Assembly: GCA_947627325.1 (NCBI GenBank)
Contig: CANQVO010000001.1
Coordinates: 1 to 64,000 of the forward strand
Reading direction: 5' to 3'
Length of the DNA: 64,000 nt
Source of the DNA: an uncultured Oscillospiraceae bacterium
GTDB taxonomy: Bacteria; Bacillota; Clostridia; Oscillospirales; Oscillospiraceae
Under the pieces are notes generated by a model that saw nothing but the letters and a program-made list of their open reading frames with translations, was not told where the DNA came from and did not search any database. The translations under genes and the position numbers were made by a program. Positions 57,505-64,000 of this stretch are shown one piece after another (positions within the stretch are counted from its first letter, which is position 1; every line of letters starts with the position of its first letter).

Positions 57505-59046
57505 ATGGTTCTGAAAATCATCCTGGTCCTGGTGTTCTTCGGCGTGATGGTGGGCATTGGCCTCTACTGCCGCCGCAACGCCACCGACGTCAACGGCTTC
57601 GTGCTGGGGGGCCGGGCGGTGGGCCCGTGGCTGACCGCCTTCGCCTACGGCACCAGCTACTTCTCCGCCGTGGTCTTCGTGGGCTACGCCGGGCAGTTCG
57701 GCTGGAAGTACGGCATCGCCGCCACCTGGGCGGGCATCGGCAACGCCATCCTGGGCTCCCTGCTGGCCTGGGCGGTCCTGGGCCGGCGCACCCGCATCAT
57801 GACCCAGCACCTCAACAGCGCCACCATGCCGGAGTTTTTCGGCCAGCGGTTTGGCAGCCCCGCGCTGAAGATCGCCGCGTCGGTGATCACCTTCATCTTC
57901 CTGGTGCCCTACACCGCCTCCCTCTATAACGGCCTGTCCCGGCTGTTCGGCATGGCCTTCCACATCGACTACTCCATCTGCGTCATCGTCATGGCGGTGC
58001 TGACGGGCGTCTACGTCATCGCCGGGGGCTATATGGCCACCGCCATCAACGACTTTATCCAGGGCATCATCATGCTCTTTGGCATCTGCGCCGTCATCGC
58101 GGCGGTCATCGCCAGCAAGGGCGGCTTTCTGGCCGCTCTGGACGGCCTGGCCCAGGTCACGGACGAGACGGTTTCCACCACCCCCGGCGTCTTCGCCTCC
58201 TTCTTCGGCCCCGACCCCATCAACCTGCTGGGGGTGGTCATCCTGACCTCCCTGGGCACCTGGGGTCTGCCGCAGATGGTGCAGAAGTTCTACGCCATCA
58301 AGAGCGAGAAGTCGGTGAGCACCGGGCTAGTGGTCTCCACCGTCTTCGCCCTGGTGGTGGCCGGCGGGTGCTACTTCCTGGGCGGCTTTGGTCGGCTGTT
58401 CTCCGATCAGATCGACATCGCCGCCAACGGCTACGACTCGGTGGTCCCCACCATGCTCTCCGGCCTTCCCGATCTGCTCATCGCCCTGGTGGTCATCCTG
58501 GTGCTCTCCGCCTCCATGTCCACCCTCTCCTCCCTGGTGCTGACCTCCAGCTCCACCCTGACCCTGGACCTTCTCAAGGGCCATGTGGTCAAGAAGATGG
58601 ACGAGAAGCGGCAGGTGCTCATCATGCGCTGTCTCATCGTGGTGTTCGTCCTCATCTCGGTGGTGCTGGCCCTCATCCAATATAAGTCCAGCGTCACCTT
58701 CATCGCCCAGCTCATGGGCGTGTCCTGGGGCGCTCTGGCCGGGGCGTTCCTGGCCCCCTTCCTCTACGGGCTCTACTGGAAGGGCACCACCAAGATCGCC
58801 TGCTGGTGCAGCTTCCTCTTCTCCACCGTCTTCATGCTGGTGGACATCTCCCCGCTGAAGACCAGCCTGCCCGCCCTGCTCCAGTCTCCCATCAACGCCG
58901 GGGCCTTCTGCATGATCGCGGGGCTGATCATCGTCCCCCTGGTCAGCCTCATCACCCCCAAGCCCGACGGCAAACTGGTGGACGACGCCTTTGCCTGCTA
59001 TGAGCGCAAGGTGACCGTCCGCCAGCGGGACGCCCTGGGCGAGTGA
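57505..59046 (+). CDS. Sodium:solute symporter (SSS family)
   Basis: A 513-residue protein with about 13 membrane helices and the SSS fold: GRAVGPWLTAFAYGTSYFSAVVFVGYAGQFGW (about 36-67) near the Na+/substrate site, and ASMSTLSSLVLTSSSTLTLDLL (about 330-352), typical of the PutP/PanF-like group. It probably imports a carboxylate or amino acid with Na+. ATG 57505 is chosen because the earlier ATG (57496) touches the Shine-Dalgarno AGAGAGGA. A strong terminator follows, so it is a single-gene unit. Confidence 0.92.
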   Translation: MVLKIILVLVFFGVMVGIGLYCRRNATDVNGFVLGGRAVGPWLTAFAYGTSYFSAVVFVGYAGQFGWKYGIAATWAGIGNAILGSLLAWAVLGRRTRIMTQHLNSATMPEFFGQRFGSPALKIAASVITFIFLVPYTASLYNGLSRLFGMAFHIDYSICVIVMAVLTGVYVIAGGYMATAINDFIQGIIMLFGICAVIAAVIASKGGFLAALDGLAQVTDETVSTTPGVFASFFGPDPINLLGVVILTSLGTWGLPQMVQKFYAIKSEKSVSTGLVVSTVFALVVAGGCYFLGGFGRLFSDQIDIAANGYDSVVPTMLSGLPDLLIALVVILVLSASMSTLSSLVLTSSSTLTLDLLKGHVVKKMDEKRQVLIMRCLIVVFVLISVVLALIQYKSSVTFIAQLMGVSWGALAGAFLAPFLYGLYWKGTTKIACWCSFLFSTVFMLVDISPLKTSLPALLQSPINAGAFCMIAGLIIVPLVSLITPKPDGKLVDDAFACYERKVTVRQRDALGE

Positions 59047-59073
59047 TCCGGCGGCCCAACGGCAACGGCAAAA

Positions 59074-59109
59074 GGGAGGCGCTTCCCGTGGAAGCGCCTC
59101 CCTCTTTTT
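59074..59109 (+). terminator. Symporter terminator
   Basis: GGGAGGCGCTTCC (59074-59086) and GGAAGCGCCTCCC (59090-59102) form a perfect 13-bp stem with a 3-base loop, then TCTTTTT. Confidence 0.93.
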
Positions 59110-59198
59110 GTCCCGATCCCGCGCTGGGAGTCCGTGGGCTCCTGCGCGCAAAAAGGTTTTCCCGTGCGGAAAAGCCGCCGTTGGGGCGGGCCGCCGTG

Positions 59199-59957
59199 TC
59201 ACCGCAGACGCTTGTACTGCGCCTCGTCCACCGGCTCCAGCCACTCGTTGGCGCTGTTCTCCCCCGGGACCTCCACGGCCAGGTGGGAGAACCAGCTGTC
59301 CGGCGCGGCGCCGTGCCAGTGTTTGACCCCGGCGGGGATGTTGACGCAGTCGCCGGGGCGGAGCTCCACGGCCTCTTTGCCCCACTCCTGGTAGTACCCC
59401 CGTCCGGCCACGCAGAGGAGGATCTGCCCGCCGCCTTGATCGGCGTGGTGGATGTGCCAGTTGTTCCGGCACCCCGGCTCGAAGGTGACGTTGAAAATGC
59501 CCACCTGCTCCTGGGACACCGGGGCGAGGTAGCTTTGGCCGCTGAAATACTGGGCAAAGCCGTCGTTGGGCGCGCCGATGGGAAAGACCATGGAGGCGGC
59601 GTGGGCGGCCTTGGCGTCCTCCCCGGCGGGGGCGGCCTCGCTCCACACGTCCTTCGCCAGGCGGAACACCGCCCACGCCTTGGGCCAGCCCACGTAAAAG
59701 CCCACGTGGGTGACGATGGCGGCGATCTCCGCGCGGGTCACGCCGTGCGCCTTTGCGTTTTCCAGATGATAGATCAGCGACGAATCGGTGATCCCCGAGC
59801 TCATCAGCGCCACCACGGTGATGACGCACCGGGTCTTTAGGTCGAGGTCGGGGTTGTTCCAGTTCTCGCCGAACAACACGTCGTCGTTAAAATGGGCGAA
59901 GTCCGGCGCGAAGCCGCCCAGCTGGTCCCGGCCCGCGGTCTGGGTGATTTTTTCCAT
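59199..59957 (-). CDS. Carboxymuconolactone decarboxylase/cupin fusion protein
   Basis: A 252-residue protein with an AhpD-like CMD domain (about 20-105; DLKTRCVITVVALMSSG and AIVTHVGFYVGWPKAW) joined to a cupin domain (about 135-235; WHIHHADQGGGQILLCVAGRG and PAGVKHWHGAAP carry the His metal ligands). The CMD part has no CxxC, so it is not a classical AhpD thiol peroxidase. Such CMD-cupin fusions often sit with aldo/keto reductases and flavodoxins in quinone- or aldehyde-stress operons. It is the last gene of the TetR operon. Confidence 0.88.
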   Translation of the reverse strand: MEKITQTAGRDQLGGFAPDFAHFNDDVLFGENWNNPDLDLKTRCVITVVALMSSGITDSSLIYHLENAKAHGVTRAEIAAIVTHVGFYVGWPKAWAVFRLAKDVWSEAAPAGEDAKAAHAASMVFPIGAPNDGFAQYFSGQSYLAPVSQEQVGIFNVTFEPGCRNNWHIHHADQGGGQILLCVAGRGYYQEWGKEAVELRPGDCVNIPAGVKHWHGAAPDSWFSHLAVEVPGENSANEWLEPVDEAQYKRLR

Positions 59958-59972
59958 AGAGGGTCCCTCCTG

Positions 59973-61064
59973 TTACGAAAAATAGTTTGCGATCTCCTTC
60001 ATCCGGGCGGACTGCTCCACGTGGAAGGGACAGCGGCTGTCGCAGTGGCCGCACCCCACGCAGTCCCCGGCGGTCTTGGCGAGGGTCTTATAGTGCTCCG
60101 CCGCCAGAGGGTCCCCCGCGGCGGCCAGGTCGTAGTACTTGTTGATGAGGCCCACATTGAGCCCCGCGGGGCAGGGCGCGCAGTGGTTGCAGTACACGCA
60201 CCGGCCCCGGGACTCCTCCGGGGTCAGGCCCGCGATGACGGAATAATCCCGCTCCTGGGCGGAGGCGTCCAGCCAGGCCAGGTTCCGCCTGAGTTCGTCC
60301 AGGTTGGCCGCCCCGGGCAGGACGGTGAGCACCCCGGGCTTGTCCAGGGCGTACTGGATGCACTGGGCGGGGGTCAGGGCCGCTTGGAAGGGGGACTGCC
60401 GCGCGTCCAGGAGCTGTCCGGCGTTGAAGGGCTTCATCACCGCGATGCCCACCCCTTCGGCCTCGCACCGGCGGTACAGGGCCTGCCGCTCCCCGTCCGA
60501 GCCCATGGCGTACTCCCCCTGGCCGTAGTCGTACATGGGGTTGATGGAGAACATGAGCATATCCACCACGCCCCGGTCCAGCACCCGGTGGACCGTGTCC
60601 GGGTTGTGGGAGGACAGGCCGATGTGCCGCACCACGCCCTGGGCCGCCATGTCCAGCAGGTATTGCAGGGCCCCGCTCTTTTCGTATGCCTCCACGTCGC
60701 TCCGCTCGTCCAGACAGTGGATAAAACCGAAGTCGATATAGTCCGTCTTCAGCTTCTCCAACTGCCAGCCGATGGAGCGCTTGATGGCCTCCAGGTCGGT
60801 GGTCCAGCCATATTCCCCGGTGGTGTAGTCGGCGCCGAAGTGGATCTGCAGGTAAACGTCCTTCCGGCAGTCGGCCAGGGCCTTGCCATAGGCGGGGAAG
60901 CAGGATGCGTGGCCCGCCGCCAGGTCGAAGTAGTTCACGCCCAGCTCCACCGCCCCGCGGACCGTCTCGATGATGTCCCGCTCCCTCTGCTGGCCCACCA
61001 CCGACGAGCCCAGGCCGATGACGCCGATCTGTTCCCCTCCGTGGGGCAGAGTACGATATCGCAT
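59973..61064 (-). CDS. Aldo/keto reductase-like protein with two 4Fe-4S sites, atypical active site
   Basis: A 363-residue protein: AKR barrel (about 1-280) followed by a ferredoxin-like tail with CVYCNHCAPCP and CVGCGHCDSRCP. The usual AKR Tyr after FDxA reads FDLAAGHASCF (His, no Tyr near 52), and the usual catalytic Lys strand reads VYLQIHFG (no Lys near 74); the His of FIHCLDE is present. It may thus be an electron-transfer or binding protein rather than a normal NADPH reductase. The ATG follows GGGAGG. It lies between the flavodoxin and CMD-cupin genes. Confidence 0.85.
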   Translation of the reverse strand: MRYRTLPHGGEQIGVIGLGSSVVGQQRERDIIETVRGAVELGVNYFDLAAGHASCFPAYGKALADCRKDVYLQIHFGADYTTGEYGWTTDLEAIKRSIGWQLEKLKTDYIDFGFIHCLDERSDVEAYEKSGALQYLLDMAAQGVVRHIGLSSHNPDTVHRVLDRGVVDMLMFSINPMYDYGQGEYAMGSDGERQALYRRCEAEGVGIAVMKPFNAGQLLDARQSPFQAALTPAQCIQYALDKPGVLTVLPGAANLDELRRNLAWLDASAQERDYSVIAGLTPEESRGRCVYCNHCAPCPAGLNVGLINKYYDLAAAGDPLAAEHYKTLAKTAGDCVGCGHCDSRCPFHVEQSARMKEIANYFS

Positions 61065-61087
61065 AGATACCTCCCTTTCGGCGCCTC

Positions 61088-61567
61088 TCAGAGGACTGTC
61101 TCGACCCAAGCCTTCAGGCTCTCCGCCGTCTGGTGGCCGTTGAGAAGTTTCCCCTCCACGATCGTGGCGTCCGCCGCCACGGAGGGTTTGAGCCCGGCCA
61201 CGGTCTGGCCAAACCCGCTGCCGCCGGAGGTGGCGAAGAGGACGATCTTCTTGCCGGAGAAGTCGTAGCTCTCCAGGAAGGTGTTGAGGATGGTGGGGGC
61301 CACATACCACCAGATGGGGAAGCCCAGCAGGATGGTATCGTGGGCCGCGACGGGGGCGTCCGTGTCCGCCAGGGCGGGGCGGCTGGTTTTGTCCTTCATC
61401 TCCACCGAACTGCGGGAGGCCTTGTCCATCCAGTTCAGGTCCGCCTTGGTGTAGGGCACGGCGGGCTTGATCTCGTAGAGGTCCGCCCCCGCCGCCCGGG
61501 CCAGCTCTTTGGCTACCCGGGCCGTGGTGCCGCTGGCGCTGAAATAGGCTACCAATGTTTTGCTCAT
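61088..61567 (-). CDS. Flavodoxin
   Basis: A 159-residue flavodoxin with the FMN phosphate loop YFSASGTTARVA (about 8-19), the ring-binding segments GFPIWWYVAPTILNTFL (about 81-97) and FATSGGSGFGQTV (about 111-123). It is of the short-chain, NAD(P)H-less type that passes electrons between redox proteins. Its partner is probably the Fe/S aldo/keto reductase encoded 23 bases downstream. It lies 4 bases after the TetR gene. Confidence 0.92.
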   Translation of the reverse strand: MSKTLVAYFSASGTTARVAKELARAAGADLYEIKPAVPYTKADLNWMDKASRSSVEMKDKTSRPALADTDAPVAAHDTILLGFPIWWYVAPTILNTFLESYDFSGKKIVLFATSGGSGFGQTVAGLKPSVAADATIVEGKLLNGHQTAESLKAWVETVL

Positions 61568-61571
61568 GTTT

Positions 61572-62195
61572 TTAACCTCCTAACAGTTTTTTCACGCAGT
61601 GATAGGTGAGTTCATAGATGGACAGAAACACATAGTTGACGCCCGCTTGCTCCATGGCCGCGCGCTGTTTCTCGGTGACGTAGGTGTAGGGGTAGATGCC
61701 GAACAGGAAGGGGAAAAAGGTGTAGACAAACGCCCGCTTTTCCGCCGCCGTCATCGCCGGGAAGTATTTGTCCAGACCGGCCTCCACCGTGCGGATGGCC
61801 TCGCCATAGGCCACCTTGAACGCCGCCAGGTGCTCTGGGCGGCTGCCGGTCTCCATGTCGTAGTGGTTCATGGACAGGATCTTCAGGAGTTGCGCCCGCT
61901 CCTCCAGAGAGCGCGCCAGCATGGCGGCGAACTCGTCCCTGGTCATCGTATCGACTTGTTCCATGGTCGCCTTCAGCGAGGCGATCCACAGCTCATACTC
62001 CCGCTTCAGCAGGGCCAGGAAGATCTCTTCCTTCGTCTGGAAGTAGTTGTAGATGGAGGTGCGGGTAAAGCTGGTGACGTTGCCGATCTCCTTGATGGTG
62101 ATCTCCTTAAAACTCATGGTCTGGTAGAGCTTCTCGCAGGCGTTGACGATCTCCTCCCTGCGGGCCTCGGTCAGCTCTGGCGATCCTCTTGGCAT
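61572..62195 (-). CDS. TetR-family transcriptional regulator
   Basis: A 207-residue repressor with an N-terminal helix-turn-helix (about 10-55, with FKEITIKEIGNVTSFTRTSIYNYFQTKEEIF) and a ligand-binding helical domain. It begins the operon TetR-flavodoxin-AKR-CMD/cupin and very likely represses it through the palindrome in its promoter. The ATG before PRGSPELTE has AAGGGGGGG upstream. The ligand is unknown. Confidence 0.92.
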   Translation of the reverse strand: MPRGSPELTEARREEIVNACEKLYQTMSFKEITIKEIGNVTSFTRTSIYNYFQTKEEIFLALLKREYELWIASLKATMEQVDTMTRDEFAAMLARSLEERAQLLKILSMNHYDMETGSRPEHLAAFKVAYGEAIRTVEAGLDKYFPAMTAAEKRAFVYTFFPFLFGIYPYTYVTEKQRAAMEQAGVNYVFLSIYELTYHCVKKLLGG

Positions 62196-62220
62196 GGGCG
62201 CGCCCCCCCTTCTTGTAGAT

Positions 62221-62249
62221 AGGATAGCACAATGCTGACACGATGTCAA
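62221..62249 (-). promoter_or_regulatory. Promoter and operator of the TetR redox operon
   Basis: -35 TTGACA (62249-62244), 17 bases, -10 TATCCT (62226-62221) on the minus strand. The palindrome TGACA-CGA-TGTCA (62236-62248) covers the -35 and the start of the spacer and is a likely TetR site. Confidence 0.75.
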
Positions 62250-62287
62250 TATAAATTTTACCGGCCTCGTCGCGGTTTTTCGCGGGC

Positions 62288-62324
62288 AAAAAGAGACGGC
62301 GCGGCCATAAAGCCGCGCCGTCTC
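62288..62324 (-). terminator. iorAB terminator
   Basis: GAGACGGCGCGGC (62293-62305) and GCCGCGCCGTCTC (62312-62324) form a perfect 13-bp stem, followed on the minus strand by T5. Confidence 0.93.
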
Positions 62325-62383
62325 TCACACGAGCGCCCGGGCGGGGCGCTCTCCCCTTCCCGGCCCCGGTTTTTCGTGGTCTG

Positions 62384-62953
62384 TCAGGCGTTCTTGCCCA
62401 GGGCGAAGGCCCGCTTGTTCAGTTCCAGAAACTTGGGCGGGACCACCTGTTCGATGGCGGAGAGCCAGAGGGACTCGTCCATGCCGAAGTAGTGGGACAG
62501 ACGGCCCATGAGCACGATGTTCACCGCCTTGGCGCTGCCCGCCCGCTCGGCCAGGGCCAGGCAGTCCAGGGCGTCCACCTTGGCCCCCGCGGCCCGCAGT
62601 TTCTCCACCAGCCTGTCCGGGTACTCCGCCGCGCCGGTGATGACGGGCATGGGCTCCAGGCGCTGGGTGGAGGTGACGATCTGGCCCTGGGGCTTGAGGT
62701 AGGGCAGCCACCGGGCGGCCTCCAGCAGTTCAAAGGAGACGATAAAGTCCGCCTCCCCCCGGTCGATGACGGGGGAGGCCACCTTCTCGCCGTAGCGCAC
62801 ATAGGTGACCACGCTGCCCCCCCGCTGGGACATTCCGTGGACCTCGGATACCTTGACATCGTACCCCTGCTCCAAGAGGACGTGGCCCAACAGCTTGCTG
62901 GCCAGGAGGGTCCCCTGGCCGCCCACGCCCACGATCATAATATTCCCGGTCAT
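62384..62953 (-). CDS. iorB: Indolepyruvate:ferredoxin oxidoreductase, beta subunit
   Basis: A 189-residue gamma-type subunit of 2-oxoacid:ferredoxin oxidoreductases: IMIVGVGGQGTLLASKLLG (about 5-23) and SEVHGMSQRGGSVVTYVRYG (about 36-55) are the family marks. With IorA it oxidises arylpyruvates to aryl-acetyl-CoA, making reduced ferredoxin. It overlaps iorA by 4 bases (ATGA). A terminator follows. Confidence 0.93.
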   Translation of the reverse strand: MTGNIMIVGVGGQGTLLASKLLGHVLLEQGYDVKVSEVHGMSQRGGSVVTYVRYGEKVASPVIDRGEADFIVSFELLEAARWLPYLKPQGQIVTSTQRLEPMPVITGAAEYPDRLVEKLRAAGAKVDALDCLALAERAGSAKAVNIVLMGRLSHYFGMDESLWLSAIEQVVPPKFLELNKRAFALGKNA

Positions 62954-64000
62954 TTCGCACCTCCGTCCAGCACGCCCATGTCGCACATCTGAGCGCAGAC
63001 CCCACAGCCCACGCAGAGGGTGGGGTCGATCCGCACCGTGCCATTCTCTACGGAAATGGCGGGACAGCCGATCTGCATACACATCTCACAGCCCACGCAC
63101 CGGTCGGTGTCGGCGGTGATGGGGGGCTTGTGGACCGTGCCTTTTATCATCACGCAGGGGCGGCGGCTGATGATGATGGAGGGGGCATCGGCGGCCAGCT
63201 CCTCCCGCACCACCCGCTCCACCGCGGCCAGGTCGTAGGGGTCCACCACCGTCACCCGCTCGAACCCCAACGCCCGGCACAGGGCCTCCAGGTCCACCTT
63301 GCCCGCCGGCTCGCCCCGAAGGTTTTTGCCGGTGGTGGGGTTTTGCTGGTGGCCGGTCATGCCGGTGATGGAGTTGTCCAGGATGATGACGGTGGAGTTG
63401 GTCTGGTTGTAGGCGATGTCGCAGATGCCCGTCATGCCGGAGTGGATGAAGGTGGAGTCGCCAATGACGCCCACGCTCCGGCTCTCCCCCGCCCGGCCCA
63501 TGGCCAGGTTGAAGCCGTGGAGCCCCGAGCAGGAGGCGCCCATGCACACGTTCAGGTCCATGGCGTTCAGAGGCGCCAGGGCCCCCAGGGTGTAACAGCC
63601 GATGTCGCCGTAGACCATGCAGTGCAGTTTATTGAGGATGTAGAAGATCCCCCGGTGGGGACAGCCCGCGCACATGACCGGCGGCCGGGGCGGGATGGGG
63701 TCGGGGATGGTCAGGAAGCGGGGCGTGTCCAGCCCTACGCACTCCCGCACCAGGTTTTGGGAGAACTCCCCGCAGATGGGGAAGAGGTCCTTGCCCGAGA
63801 CCTGGAGCCCCAGCTTTTTGCAGTGGCCCTCGATGACGGGGTCCAGCTCCTCCAGCACGATGAGCCGGTCCACCTTGGCGGCGAAGTCCAGGATCAGCTT
63901 CTCCGGCAGGGGCCAGACAAGGCCCAGTTTCAGGATGCTGGCCCCCGGCCCGAAGACCTCCCGGGCGTACTGGTAAGAGGTGGAGGAGGTAATGATCCCC
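62950..64000 (-). CDS. iorA: Indolepyruvate:ferredoxin oxidoreductase, alpha subunit (C-terminal part)
   Basis: The last 350 residues of IorA are present; the gene starts beyond the right edge. Visible are the TPP-binding region (GDIGCYTLGALAPLNAMDLNVCMGASCSG, then GDSTFIHSGMTG and NSITGMTGHQQNP) and a C-terminal ferredoxin domain with CVGCEMCMQIGCP and CVGCGVCAQMCD for two 4Fe-4S clusters. The enzyme takes electrons from indolepyruvate or other arylpyruvates during aromatic amino acid fermentation. Confidence 0.93.
   Translation of the reverse strand, partial: GIITSSTSYQYAREVFGPGASILKLGLVWPLPEKLILDFAAKVDRLIVLEELDPVIEGHCKKLGLQVSGKDLFPICGEFSQNLVRECVGLDTPRFLTIPDPIPPRPPVMCAGCPHRGIFYILNKLHCMVYGDIGCYTLGALAPLNAMDLNVCMGASCSGLHGFNLAMGRAGESRSVGVIGDSTFIHSGMTGICDIAYNQTNSTVIILDNSITGMTGHQQNPTTGKNLRGEPAGKVDLEALCRALGFERVTVVDPYDLAAVERVVREELAADAPSIIISRRPCVMIKGTVHKPPITADTDRCVGCEMCMQIGCPAISVENGTVRIDPTLCVGCGVCAQMCDMGVLDGGAK

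Overview
This is a 64-kb chromosomal window from a high-G+C, spore-forming Firmicute, most likely of the Oscillospiraceae (Clostridium cluster IV, Flavonifractor/Oscillibacter-like). The evidence is G+C-rich codon use, clean sigma-A promoters, Gram-positive gene orders (plsX-acpP-rnc, rpmG-secE-nusG-rplK-rplA, rpsB-tsf), a T-box leader, and spore genes (ypeB, cwlD, cotJ). Genus assignment is inference. I saw no tRNA, rRNA, insertion sequence, prophage or CRISPR array.

Layout: 0-0.6 kb, 5' part of a BspA-like leucine-rich-repeat protein with identical 69-bp repeats. 0.6-8.9 kb, gltX, an ECF sigma factor with its DUF4179 partner, the germination gene ypeB, an acyltransferase, and rpsB-tsf. 8.9-11.1 kb, a low-G+C island with an unrecognised membrane protein and a decayed gene. 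11.1-23.5 kb, a long leftward gene train: greA, lysS, ktrB, ktrA, an rRNA methyltransferase, dprA, topA, trmFO, plsX, acpP, rnc. 23.6-25.4 kb, a BlaI/BlaR1-like pair with a dense operator. 25.4-30.5 kb, leftward rpmG-secE-nusG-rplK-rplA and rplJ-rplL, separated by a lipoprotein gene and a small membrane-protein gene, with no rpoB after rplL. 30.6-36.5 kb, aspartate-family biosynthesis (ACT regulator, hom, lysC) and a class A penicillin-binding protein. 36.7-41.3 kb, a DUF1292 protein, a probable structured RNA (6S-like), a parvulin foldase, tcdA, a split TauE/SafE permease and ruvX. 41.3-50.1 kb, T-box-controlled leuA, folD, lgt, two M16 peptidase-family genes, a small Cys-rich protein, radA and cwlD. 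50.2-55.6 kb, spore coat cotJ genes (cotJA and cotJB fused) and an OPT transporter (two frameshifts) followed by PqqD-like, membrane and PepD genes. 55.6-64 kb, an acyl-CoA ligase and a Na+/solute symporter diverging from related operators, a TetR-flavodoxin-Fe/S aldo/keto reductase-CMD/cupin operon, and indolepyruvate:ferredoxin oxidoreductase iorAB.

How it fits together: most of the window is housekeeping (translation, lipid synthesis, DNA topology, amino acid synthesis). The less ordinary parts are peptide uptake plus dipeptidase with a PqqD-like partner, a redox-stress-like TetR operon with an atypical AKR, carboxylate import/activation next to arylpyruvate oxidation, and three genes (ypeB, the first TauE half, cwlD) whose Shine-Dalgarno sequences lie in the 3' arm of C-rich/G-rich hairpins.
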